Positions 7,673 to 14,101 of a stretch of DNA of 14,555 nucleotides are shown in pieces. The stretch is from JBEATZ01 sp041178545. GTDB lineage: Bacteria > Planctomycetota > UBA1135 > UBA2386. The stretch covers positions 1 to 14,555 of the forward strand of contig JBEGVB010000194.1 in the NCBI GenBank assembly GCA_041178545.1, in the 5' to 3' direction. The notes under the pieces are model-generated. The model saw nothing but the letters and a program-made list of their open reading frames with translations, ran no database searches and was not told the origin of the DNA. Each line of letters opens with the position of its first letter. Positions within the stretch are counted from its first letter, which is position 1. Position numbers and translations under genes: made by a program.

Positions 7673-8278
7673 TCACATCCGCGGACGGAACATGCGGTCC
7701 GCGTACTTGCTGGTGCCGTGCCTGCGCGCGATGCGATCGGCCCTACGCATTGCCTCGGCCACCGGCATCAGGGCCGCACCCTCTGGCACTGGCACCCACA
7801 GCGCATGGTCGCGGTGGGCCTCGATCACGCGGTCGAACGCAGCCGTGGTGCCAGCGGACTCCAGCTGCTCCAGCAGCGGCATGTCCACGAGTGCCGACCC
7901 CGGCGCGGCATGCTGCACCTTGCGCCCGAGCAGGTCGTCCGTGCTCACGCGGAACAGGTCCGCGAGGGCGACGAGGTCGCGCATGGTCGGGAAGCGGGTG
8001 CCGCCCTCCCACCGCGACACCGCGGACTCGTGGCCCTCGATGCGCTGGGCCACCTCGCCCTGCGTGAGGCCGGCCCCGGCGCGCAGCTCGCGCAGGCGGC
8101 GGGCGAAGTGGGCTTCGGCCTCGGTGGGCTGGATCGGGTTGGGTTCCGTTGGGTCAGTCACGAGTTGCGGCTCCGCGTACGGCGAGGAGGGGCCCGCCGA
8201 AGGCATGTAGGAGTGCGGGGGCAGGTTTCTTGGATCGGCTGCCCCGGTCAGGCTACTTGACGATTGGTCATTTCTCAT
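7673..8278 (-). CDS. XRE-family helix-turn-helix transcriptional regulator
   Basis: As given the protein has 201 residues. The HTH_3/XRE domain spans about 58-117 (FARRLRELRAGAGLTQGEVA ... VSRWEGGTRFP ... LADLFRVSTDDLLG), with the usual LTQ turn and SRWE recognition-helix residues. Residues 118-201 form a predicted helical tail with no domain I recognise. The first 50 residues are low-complexity and Pro/Ser-rich, and the first 10 or so codons (AGA, AAT, TCA, AGT) differ sharply from the G/C-ending codons of the rest, so the true start may be downstream, for example M25 at 8206. Neither start has a convincing ribosome binding site. The gene is divergent from the sigma-like gene, and one of two near-identical dyads overlaps its first codons if 8278 is used, suggesting autoregulation (inference). 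It may be co-transcribed with the astacin gene. Confidence 0.85.
   Translation of the reverse strand: MRNDQSSSSLTGAADPRNLPPHSYMPSAGPSSPYAEPQLVTDPTEPNPIQPTEAEAHFARRLRELRAGAGLTQGEVAQRIEGHESAVSRWEGGTRFPTMRDLVALADLFRVSTDDLLGRKVQHAAPGSALVDMPLLEQLESAGTTAAFDRVIEAHRDHALWVPVPEGAALMPVAEAMRRADRIARRHGTSKYADRMFRPRM
8247..8261. promoter_or_regulatory. Operator-like dyad, copy 1
   Basis: GTCAGGCTACTTGAC is an imperfect dyad with GTCA/TGAC ends. It matches copy 2 (8287-8301) at 12 of 15 positions, and the two start exactly 40 bp apart, close to four helical turns. It overlaps the first codons of the XRE gene if that starts at 8278. This is a plausible XRE binding site. Confidence 0.45.
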
Positions 8279-8286
8279 TCTGAATA

Positions 8287-8301
8287 GTCAGCTTGCTTGA
8301 C
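8287..8301. promoter_or_regulatory. Operator-like dyad, copy 2
   Basis: GTCAGCTTGCTTGAC shares the GTCAGNNTNCTTGAC pattern with copy 1. It lies between the XRE and sigma-like starts and contains a TTGACA (8297-8302) that looks like a -35 hexamer on the plus strand, though no matching -10 box is seen. Binding here could affect both divergent genes. Confidence 0.45.
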
Positions 8302-8323
8302 AGGTTTCTCGGGAAAAGCACCC

Positions 8324-8839
8324 ATGGCCAAGCCCCTCCCCTTCGATCCGGAATCCCTGCGGCGCCTCGCCTACCACACCGCCGGCAAGTTCCTGAACCC
8401 GCCCGTGCTCGCCGAGGAAGCCGGGGACCAGGCGCTCCACCTGCTGGTGCTGCAGTGCCTCGGGGGCATGGCCCCACAGTCGCCGGAGGCGTGGATCCGG
8501 GTGGTGACCAAGCGGGTGGCGATCGCGGCGCGACGCAGCGGCTGGACCCGGGTGCTGCCGCTGGAGGAGGGCGAGCTGGCGGCCGAACCCCATGCCGAGT
8601 CCGCCCACGCACGCCGCGACCGCATGTGGGACGAGGTCGCGGACCGGCTGACGCCGCGGATGCGCGAGGCACTGTGGGCGGCGCGCACGCACCGGCAGAC
8701 GTGCCATGCGGCGGCAGCGTGCGGGATGCACCCGCGCGACTTCCGGCGGTCGCTCCAGTCGATCAGCAAGCGCGTGCGCCGCGTGCTGGACCCGAGACAG
8801 GCGCAGGATGCGTGTGACGCTGCCGGGGACGACCGGTAA
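8324..8839 (+). CDS. Small sigma-70/ECF-like protein (putative)
   Basis: This is a 171-residue protein from the ATG at 8324; a purine-rich GGGAAAAG lies a few bases upstream. The layout resembles a divergent ECF sigma factor. An N-terminal helical region (about 12-72) ends in SPEAWIRVVTKRVAIAARRS, similar in spacing to the end of sigma region 2. A C-terminal region (about 101-154) carries RLTPRMREALWAARTHRQTC followed by a helix-turn-helix-like segment (AAACGMHPRDFRRSLQSISKRVRRVL), reminiscent of region 4. Similarity is weak: the typical region 2 acidic core is not obvious and the HTH is atypical, with two Cys (C127, C133). It could instead be another HTH regulator. The gene is divergent from the XRE gene and ends 9 bp before the DUF1080 gene, which could be co-transcribed. 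Confidence 0.6.
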   Translation: MAKPLPFDPESLRRLAYHTAGKFLNPPVLAEEAGDQALHLLVLQCLGGMAPQSPEAWIRVVTKRVAIAARRSGWTRVLPLEEGELAAEPHAESAHARRDRMWDEVADRLTPRMREALWAARTHRQTCHAAAACGMHPRDFRRSLQSISKRVRRVLDPRQAQDACDAAGDDR

Positions 8840-8842
8840 GTT
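8837..8842 (+). promoter_or_regulatory. Putative -10 box (TAAGTT) of the DUF1080 gene
   Basis: TAAGTT ends 6 nt before the ATG at 8849, and GTGACG at 8814-8819 lies 17 bp upstream of it as a possible -35 box. This is the best spaced promoter candidate in the window. It overlaps the stop codon of the preceding gene, so DUF1080 may have its own leaderless transcript. Confidence 0.4.
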
Positions 8843-8848
8843 GCGGGC

Positions 8849-9688
8849 ATGAACCGCACGCTGCTCGCGACTGTCTGTTGTTCCGTGCTGCTCCCGCTGC
8901 TGTGCGCCCAGGACGGGGCGAAGAAAGCGCAGACCCCGGGCTACAAGGACACGCCCGTGCTGCCCTCGGGCTGGTGCGTGCACGACAGCGACCGACCGCA
9001 CCCGCCCGTGGTGACGCCCGCGCCCGCAGGCGAGCCGGTGGCGCCACCTGCCGATGCACTCGTGCTGTTCGACGGCAAGGACCTGTCGAAGTGGACCGGC
9101 AACGGCGGCAAGGCGTCGTGGAAGGTCGAGAACGGGTTCATGGAGGTCAACCGCACCGGTGACATCCAGACCCGCGACTCCTTCGGCGACTGCCAGCTGC
9201 ACATCGAGTTCGCGACGCCCTCGCCTGCCAAGGGCGACTCGCAGGGCCGCGGCAACAGCGGCGTGTTCTTCTTCGGCCGCTACGAGGTGCAGGTCCTCGA
9301 CAGCTTCGAGAACGTCACCTACGCCGACGGCCAGTGCGCCTCGATCTACGGCCAGTACCCGCCGATGGTCAACGCGAGCCGCAAGCCCGGCGAGTGGCAG
9401 ACGTACGACATCCACTTCCGCGCACCGCGCTTCGACGACAAGGGCAACTGCGTCAAGCCTGCGGTGGTGACCGTGGTGCACAACGGCATCGTGGTGCACA
9501 TGGCGCGCGAGTACCTCGGCGAGACCAACCACCGTGCGCTGCCGAACTGGAACGCACACGGCGAGAAGGGCCAGATCCGCCTGCAGGACCACGGCGACCC
9601 GGTCCGGTTCCGCAACGTGTGGATCCGCGATCTGCCGCCGGAGCCAGCAAACGGTCCCGCCACGCCCACCGCGCCCAAGCGCGGCTGA
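8849..9688 (+). CDS. Secreted DUF1080 (3-keto-disaccharide hydrolase-like) protein
   Basis: This is a 279-residue exported protein. Residues 1-20 form a Sec signal peptide (MNRTLLATVCCSVLLPLLCA). A Pro-rich linker leads to the DUF1080 concanavalin-like fold (about 68-262) with LVLFDGKDLSKWTG (71-84), RGNSGVFFFGRYEVQVLDS (134-152), the GEWQTYDIHFRAPRFD block (181-196) and the closing GQIRLQDHGDPVRFRNVWIR (241-260). These are the signature stretches of the family, and the length is normal. Some members are annotated as 3-keto-disaccharide hydrolases acting on keto-glucosides; whether this one has that activity cannot be judged from sequence. The family is greatly expanded in Planctomycetota. 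The C-terminal tail (PANGPATPTAPKRG) is low-complexity. The gene converges on the VLRF1-like gene, with only 12 bp between the stop codons. Confidence 0.92.
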   Translation: MNRTLLATVCCSVLLPLLCAQDGAKKAQTPGYKDTPVLPSGWCVHDSDRPHPPVVTPAPAGEPVAPPADALVLFDGKDLSKWTGNGGKASWKVENGFMEVNRTGDIQTRDSFGDCQLHIEFATPSPAKGDSQGRGNSGVFFFGRYEVQVLDSFENVTYADGQCASIYGQYPPMVNASRKPGEWQTYDIHFRAPRFDDKGNCVKPAVVTVVHNGIVVHMAREYLGETNHRALPNWNAHGEKGQIRLQDHGDPVRFRNVWIRDLPPEPANGPATPTAPKRG

Positions 9689-9697
9689 ACCGCGGCT
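9678..9697. terminator. Small bulged hairpin at the convergent stop codons
   Basis: AGCGCGG (9678-9684) pairs with CCGCGGCT (9690-9697), leaving one bulged base. The loop contains the DUF1080 stop. As at 6285-6317, the stem is built around a stop codon and lacks a U-tract. It is the only structure in the 12-bp space between the two genes. Confidence 0.25.
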
Positions 9698-9700
9698 GCG

Positions 9701-10366
9701 TCAGTCCGTCGCCGCGTCGACGTGCACGGCACCGCTGCCGAGCAGGCCGTGCACGCGCAGCAACTCGGCATGGTCCGGCTCGTGCACGTGGAACGGCACC
9801 GCACGCACGAGCGGGTCGTCCATGCCGAAGGGCGGCGCAGGGTCCGCGGCAGCGAACTCGGCGCGGAGCCGAACGGGCATCGCGACGAACATGCGGGCAG
9901 GCGGGCCGATCTCGCGCCACCAGGTGTGCAGGCGCTCACTGGTCTCGCCCAGCAGGCGCTCCCAGTTCTGCAGCCGCAGGCGGGAGCCGTAGCGCGACTT
10001 GCCCTTGGTCTTGAGGTGCGTGGGCTGCGCCTTGCCGGAGCCACGCACCACGTAGCGCTGGAAGGCCTTGTGGCGGAGCAGTTCGTGGCCGTGCCAGACA
10101 CCGAGTGCAGAGGCGCCTGCGCGCAGCAGCAGCAGGGCATGGGTGCCTGCGGTGAGGTCGTCGCGCAGGGCGTAGTCGGCAAGGCGCTCGCGCGGCAACG
10201 GTTCGGGCGCGAGCAGCGGCAACCGCAGCCACGGTGCAGCACCTGCCATGCGGAAGCACCGCTCGTCGTCGTGCCAGCGCGCGTCGGGAGCGTGCACGAG
10301 GAAGCCGTCGAGCACCTCGGCGAGGTCGTCGACGTGGAACCGGCGCTCGCCCCCGTGCGGCTGCAT
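9701..10366 (-). CDS. VLRF1-like (Vms1/ANKZF1 release-factor-type) protein
   Basis: This is a 221-residue cytoplasmic protein (no signal peptide). Residues about 96-212 follow the VLRF1 domain of eukaryotic Vms1/ANKZF1 as I remember it: an HKAFQRYVVRGSGKAQ segment (99-114) aligns with the FHRYTVRAKRGTAQ region of ANKZF1; a basic, Gly-rich loop (about 115-128) leads to SRLRLQN (128-134), which matches LRRYNE; then an ERLLGETSERLHTWW helix, a hydrophobic strand (PPARMFVAMP), and the DDPLVRAVPFHVHEPDHAEL block (183-202) that matches the end of the domain. The catalytic Gln (in GTAQ/GGSQ) corresponds to Q114 in GKAQ. VLRF1 domains cleave peptidyl-tRNA on stalled 60S ribosomes; bacterial relatives are known. 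The N-terminal 95 residues resemble a short version of the preceding fold. The start ATG overlaps the stop of the cupin lipoprotein gene (TGATG), so translation is coupled. Function in bacteria is inferred. Confidence 0.72.
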   Translation of the reverse strand: MQPHGGERRFHVDDLAEVLDGFLVHAPDARWHDDERCFRMAGAAPWLRLPLLAPEPLPRERLADYALRDDLTAGTHALLLLRAGASALGVWHGHELLRHKAFQRYVVRGSGKAQPTHLKTKGKSRYGSRLRLQNWERLLGETSERLHTWWREIGPPARMFVAMPVRLRAEFAAADPAPPFGMDDPLVRAVPFHVHEPDHAELLRVHGLLGSGAVHVDAATD

Positions 10367-11325
10367 CAGCGGACGACAGGCGCGTGGGAGGCTGCCTCGT
10401 GGAACGGCAGCGCCTCGGCGCCCTGCAGGCCGAGGTGCTCGTTGACGGCGCGCAGGTGGTGGTCGAGGCCGATCTCTGCCCCCGGGACGAAGCCGGGCAC
10501 GGTGACCACGTGGGCGAGGATGCCACCGAGACCGCGGTGTGCGAGCCCGCGCGGGAGGAACACGAGGTCGCCTGCGCACAGCGGCGTCTCCACCAGCAGG
10601 GTGCGCGCCTCCTCGCGGGTGACGGTGAGGGGCTGCTCGATGCGGTCGACCTTGGCGCTGGTGAGGATGCGGGCGCCCGGCGTCGCGGCCTGCACCAGGT
10701 AGAACTCGTCGAAGCCGCCCGTGCGCGGGTGGTGGTGGGTGAAGGAGTCGACGATGCGCACGCGGTGGGCGTTGAGGCCCTCGAAGGCGTAGGGGCCCGG
10801 CCTGCCGCGCCACGTGATGACGAGCCTGCGGTAGGCCGAGGACTCGGTGGCGCATCCGCCCGGCTCGTCGGCGATGCGCGGATCGTCGTCCGGGCGCAGC
10901 AGCGAGGGCACGGCAGCGGGTGGCTCGATGGGCAGGGTGAAGACGAGCAGGTCGAGGGGCGCACCCAGCGTGAGCGTGGTGCCGGGACGCACCACGAGGA
11001 GGTCGCCGACACCTGCCTCGCCGGAGGCACCGGGCCTGGTGCCGTCTGCCTCCAGCAGGAGCGCGCGGGACCTGCCGCGCTGCACGAAGGCGATGCGCGG
11101 CACCGGTTCGGGCGCAAGGCTCGTGCACCGTGGCAGCCAGGCGAGCGAGTGGCCTGGTCGGGCACGGGCAAAGGCCTCGGCGACCGCATCGAAGTTTGCG
11201 GCCTCGCCGTCGTGGAGGTTGGTGACCAGCGGCCGACCGTCGCGCGGCACCAGTGGGACGGGAGTCGTGGCGCACGAGGCGAGCAAGGTCAGGAACAGGG
11301 CTGTGCCGGTGCGGGACACCTGCAT
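10366..11325 (-). CDS. Cupin-fold lipoprotein, unknown function
   Basis: This is a 319-residue protein from the ATG at 11325; a GTG one codon earlier is an alternative. The N-terminus MQVSRTGTALFLTLLASC is a lipoprotein signal with lipobox LASC (Cys18), so the protein should be membrane-anchored outside the cytoplasm. Two cupin-like halves are visible. The first has GDLLVVRPGTTLTLGAP (about 108-124). The second has THHHPRTGGFDEFYLV (196-211; H197-H199, E207) and LPRGLAHRGLGG (257-268; H263), which together fit the metal-binding pattern HxH...E...H of cupins. This suggests a metal-dependent bicupin whose N-terminal half has lost the ligands. The substrate is unknown. Stop and start overlap with the VLRF1-like gene by one base. 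The short divergent region to the reductase gene holds a TATAGT at 11327-11332 on the minus strand. Confidence 0.75.
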   Translation of the reverse strand: MQVSRTGTALFLTLLASCATTPVPLVPRDGRPLVTNLHDGEAANFDAVAEAFARARPGHSLAWLPRCTSLAPEPVPRIAFVQRGRSRALLLEADGTRPGASGEAGVGDLLVVRPGTTLTLGAPLDLLVFTLPIEPPAAVPSLLRPDDDPRIADEPGGCATESSAYRRLVITWRGRPGPYAFEGLNAHRVRIVDSFTHHHPRTGGFDEFYLVQAATPGARILTSAKVDRIEQPLTVTREEARTLLVETPLCAGDLVFLPRGLAHRGLGGILAHVVTVPGFVPGAEIGLDHHLRAVNEHLGLQGAEALPFHEAASHAPVVR

Positions 11326-11326
11326 C

Positions 11327-11332
11327 ACTATA
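11327..11332 (-). promoter_or_regulatory. Putative -10 box (TATAGT) next to the lipoprotein start
   Basis: TATAGT on the minus strand is 5/6 to the TATAAT consensus but ends only 1 nt before the ATG at 11325. If it is used, transcription would begin inside the reading frame as annotated, so either it is not the promoter or translation starts later. A -35 box is not evident. Confidence 0.25.
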
Positions 11333-11371
11333 CGGTTGCCGACGTGTCGCGGTCGCGCCCATGATCAAGGC

Positions 11372-12772
11372 ATGACCCCTTCCCCTGGTTCTGCAGCGCG
11401 TCCGCTGCGCGCAGCCGTCGTCGGTTCCGGTCCCTCGGGCTTCTACGCAGCCGAGGCGTTGTTCAAGGTCGAGGGCCTGCACGTGCAGGTCGACATGATC
11501 GACCGCCTCCCCACTCCCTACGGCCTCGTGCGCGGCGGTGTCGCGCCCGACCACCAGAACATCAAGTCGGTGGTGAAGGTCTACCAGAAGGTGGCCGAGA
11601 ACCCCGGCTTCCGCTTCCACGGCAACGTGCGCGTCGGCGCGGACGTGCAGGTGGCAGAGCTGGAGCAGTGCTTCGACATGGTGGTGTGGGCCATAGGCTG
11701 CGAGGGCGACCAGCGGCTCGGCATCCCGGGCGAGGACCTCGCAGGCGTGCACTCGGCCACGTCGTTCGTCGGTTGGTACAACGGGCACCCAGACCACCGT
11801 GCGCACCGCTTCGACCTCGCACGTGCGAAGCGCGTGGCAGTCGTGGGCAACGGCAACGTCTCGATGGACGTGTCGCGCATCCTGCTCAAGTCACCGGACG
11901 CGCTTGCGTCGACGGACATCGCGGACCACGCGCTGGAACAGCTCCGCACCAGCTCGGTGCACGAGGTGAGCCTGCTGGGCCGCCGCGGACCGGCACAGGC
12001 CGCGTTCTCGCCCAAGGAGATCGAGGAGATTGCCGAGCTGCCCGACGTGGACGTGGTGGTGCGTCCGGACGAGGCCGCGCTGGACGAGTACAGCACCAAG
12101 TGGCTGGGGACGCAGGCACGCAGTGCCCAGCGCAACGTGAAGTTCCTGACCGAGCACGCAGCGCTCGGCGAGGGCACCAAGCCCAAGAAGCTGCGCGCGC
12201 GCTTCTGCGTGGCACCGGTGGAACTGCTGGGCAAGGACGGCCGCGTGGTGGCCGTGCGCGTGCAGCATGCCGTGCTGGTGCCCGACAGCGAGGGCACGCC
12301 GCGACCGCAGATGCTGGACAGGTTCGAGGAGATCCCGGCCGATCTCGTGTTCCGCGCCATCGGCTACCGCGGCATCCCGATCCCGGGCCTGCCCCACGAC
12401 GAGCGCAAGGGCATCGTCCCCAACAAGGACGGCAGGGTGCTGGACAAGGTCGGCGGGACGGTGCGCACGGGCCACTACGTGGTGGGCTGGGCCAAGCGCG
12501 GTCCCTCTGGCCTGGTGGGCACGAACAGCCCGGACAGCAAGGCCACGGTCGAGCAGATGGTGGCCGACCTGCAGGCGGGCAAGGGGTTGCTCTCCCCCAC
12601 CACCAGCCTTGCCGCGCTGCTGCAGTCGCGCGGTGTGGACGTGGTCACGTGGCAGGACTGGAGCCGGCTCGACGCCCACGAGGTCGCGACGGGAGCCGCG
12701 CGCGGCAAGGTGCGCGACAAGCAGCCGGACGTGCAGGCGCTGATGGCAGCCGTGCGCCGGCTGCGCGGCTGA
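11372..12772 (+). CDS. fprA: Ferredoxin/adrenodoxin-type NADP+ reductase (FprA-like)
   Basis: This is a 466-residue flavoprotein that passes electrons between NADPH and ferredoxin. It has the FAD Rossmann motif VVGSGPSGFYAAEAL (16-30), the family segment PYGLVRGGVAPDHQNIK (49-65), the NADP-binding motif VVGNGNVSMDVSRIL (157-171) with the RRGP pair (204-207), and the C-terminal FAD stretch GWAKRGPSGLVGTNSPDSK that closes the adrenodoxin-reductase family. Length matches FprA (about 456). It is cytoplasmic, with no signal peptide. The start at 11372 has AAGG immediately upstream, closer than an optimal Shine-Dalgarno; an out-of-frame ATG lies 11 bp before. It is divergent from the lipoprotein gene over 46 bp. 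No ferredoxin gene is nearby, so its partner lies elsewhere. Confidence 0.93.
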   Translation: MTPSPGSAARPLRAAVVGSGPSGFYAAEALFKVEGLHVQVDMIDRLPTPYGLVRGGVAPDHQNIKSVVKVYQKVAENPGFRFHGNVRVGADVQVAELEQCFDMVVWAIGCEGDQRLGIPGEDLAGVHSATSFVGWYNGHPDHRAHRFDLARAKRVAVVGNGNVSMDVSRILLKSPDALASTDIADHALEQLRTSSVHEVSLLGRRGPAQAAFSPKEIEEIAELPDVDVVVRPDEAALDEYSTKWLGTQARSAQRNVKFLTEHAALGEGTKPKKLRARFCVAPVELLGKDGRVVAVRVQHAVLVPDSEGTPRPQMLDRFEEIPADLVFRAIGYRGIPIPGLPHDERKGIVPNKDGRVLDKVGGTVRTGHYVVGWAKRGPSGLVGTNSPDSKATVEQMVADLQAGKGLLSPTTSLAALLQSRGVDVVTWQDWSRLDAHEVATGAARGKVRDKQPDVQALMAAVRRLRG

Positions 12773-12810
12773 GCGGGCGACGCGGCGTTTCCATCGCTGC
12801 AGCGTCCTCG

Positions 12811-12816
12811 TAGCCT
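12811..12816 (+). promoter_or_regulatory. Putative -10 box (TAGCCT) of the antiporter gene
   Basis: TAGCCT ends 7 nt before the ATG at 12824. TTTCCA at 12788-12793 lies 17 bp upstream and matches four of six positions of a -35 box. The segment resembles the upstream sequence of the YGTGC protein gene (CGTCCT...TAGC.T.TGCCC). Confidence 0.35.
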
Positions 12817-12823
12817 CTGCCCC

Positions 12824-14101
12824 ATGACCGGAGGCAATGTCGCCAGATCGAGCCCGCTGCGGCGGATCCTCCTTGCCCTGCCCTTCGTGGTCGGACTCGT
12901 CACGGCCATGCGGACATGGTCCCTGCACCACGGCAGGAACTTGATGTCGGAGATCGAGGGAGTCACCGCGCTGCACTTCTGGTGGCTGTTCGTGGTCATC
13001 CTCGCCTGCGCCTCGATGGCGTCGTTGCACGCCGACCAGCTGGCCCACCGCCTCGGCGAACCACTGGGCACGATCGTCCTCACGCTCTCCGCAATCGTGA
13101 TCGAGGTGGCCATGGTGGCCGCGGTGATGCTCAACAACGAGCAGCCGGATCCCTACGTGGCGCGCAACACGATGTTCGCCACGCTCATGATCATCCTGAA
13201 CGGCCTCGTAGGGCTGGCGCTGCTGATCGGCGGCTGGCGCCGCCACGAGCAGGTGTTCAACCTGCAGTCGTCGTCGACGTACCTGTCCCTCCTCATTCCC
13301 CTCGCCACCATCACGCTCGTCCTGCCGCACTTCACCAAGTCGTCGCAGGCGGGCTTCATGGCGCGGCACCTCGAGATCTTCGTCAGCATCGCGTGCATCC
13401 TCGTGTACGCGTCCTTCCTCTGGCTGCAGACGTCGCGCTACCGCTCGTTCTTCAGCGCTGCGCCCGAGCATGCGAGTCCACCCTCGACCGAGCCCAAGGA
13501 CACCCCGGAGGTCGACGGCAGTGATGCGGAAATGAGGCTGCTGGCGCGGCTCGAGGCCCGGTTCTCGACCGAGGACGAGTTGCAGATGGGTGACGCGCCC
13601 AAGCCAGCGGAGCCCGAGGACTGCCACCTGCGCACCGCCACCCGGAGCACGCCGCCGGCATGGAGGAGCGCCACGCTGTTGCTGCTGCACCTCGCGCTGG
13701 TGGTGGTGCTCGCGGAGTCGCTCGGCGAGGAAGCGACTGGGATGCTCACCGAGCTGAACCTTCCCCTCGCCCTCACCGGCGTGCTCGTGGCCGTGCTCAT
13801 CCTCGCCCCCGAGGGCCTTGCTGCCGTGGTCTCGGCAAAGCGCGACTCCATGCAGCGCACGATGAACATCCTGCTGGGCTCCGCACTCTCGACGATCGGC
13901 CTCACGGCGCCAGCCGTGCTGGGGCTGTCGATGTGGCTGGGCAGCCCCGTGGCCCTGGGCCTGGAGCCAGCCGAGATCGTGCTGCTGGTCGCCACCCTGA
14001 TGCTCTGCATGAACAACTTCCTGCGCGGCAAGGTGAACACGATGCAGGGCATCGTGCACCTGACGCTGTTCTTCGCGTACTGCGCGCTGCTGTTCGACTG
14101 A
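12824..14101 (+). CDS. chaA: ChaA-type Ca2+(Na+)/H+ antiporter
   Basis: This is a 425-residue inner-membrane cation/proton antiporter of the CaCA superfamily. The first alpha repeat reads HADQLAHRLGEPLGTIVLTL (69-88) with conserved E94 (IVIE). The second is LILAPEGLAAVVSAKRDSMQ (325-344) with E330 and the ILLGSALSTIGLTAP helix; both match E. coli ChaA. About ten to eleven hydrophobic segments are visible (for example 16-30, 50-68, 80-104, 117-137, 152-169, 181-201, 283-300, 312-328, 344-370, 383-400, 406-423). The cytoplasmic loop between the halves (about 205-281) is hydrophilic and roughly 77 residues long, longer than the acidic loop of E. coli ChaA (366 aa protein). It exports Na+, Ca2+ or K+ in exchange for protons. 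The spacing to the reductase gene is 51 bp, with its own promoter candidate. Confidence 0.93.
   Translation: MTGGNVARSSPLRRILLALPFVVGLVTAMRTWSLHHGRNLMSEIEGVTALHFWWLFVVILACASMASLHADQLAHRLGEPLGTIVLTLSAIVIEVAMVAAVMLNNEQPDPYVARNTMFATLMIILNGLVGLALLIGGWRRHEQVFNLQSSSTYLSLLIPLATITLVLPHFTKSSQAGFMARHLEIFVSIACILVYASFLWLQTSRYRSFFSAAPEHASPPSTEPKDTPEVDGSDAEMRLLARLEARFSTEDELQMGDAPKPAEPEDCHLRTATRSTPPAWRSATLLLLHLALVVVLAESLGEEATGMLTELNLPLALTGVLVAVLILAPEGLAAVVSAKRDSMQRTMNILLGSALSTIGLTAPAVLGLSMWLGSPVALGLEPAEIVLLVATLMLCMNNFLRGKVNTMQGIVHLTLFFAYCALLFD

Noticed and set aside
8297..8302. Perfect -35 hexamer TTGACA before the sigma-like gene
   Set aside because: No -10 box is found 16-19 bp downstream, where the sequence already reaches the start codon. 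The hexamer is better explained as part of the repeated dyad.
10367..11806. Extension of the VLRF1-like frame upstream to 11806
   Set aside because: The extension overlaps the lipoprotein and reductase genes and is composition-driven. The ATG at 10366, overlapping the lipoprotein stop, is the natural start.
12779..12806. Hairpin after the reductase stop (GACGC...GCGTC with a CGCTGCAGCG palindrome)
   Set aside because: The outer stem is only 5 bp with an 18-nt loop and no U-tract. It overlaps the antiporter's candidate promoter, so I could not support a terminator.
11891..14059. A minus-strand open frame of 722 codons under the reductase and antiporter genes
   Set aside because: It covers the antisense of two well-matched proteins, is rich in His/Arg/Gln as composition shadows are, and carries no motif.
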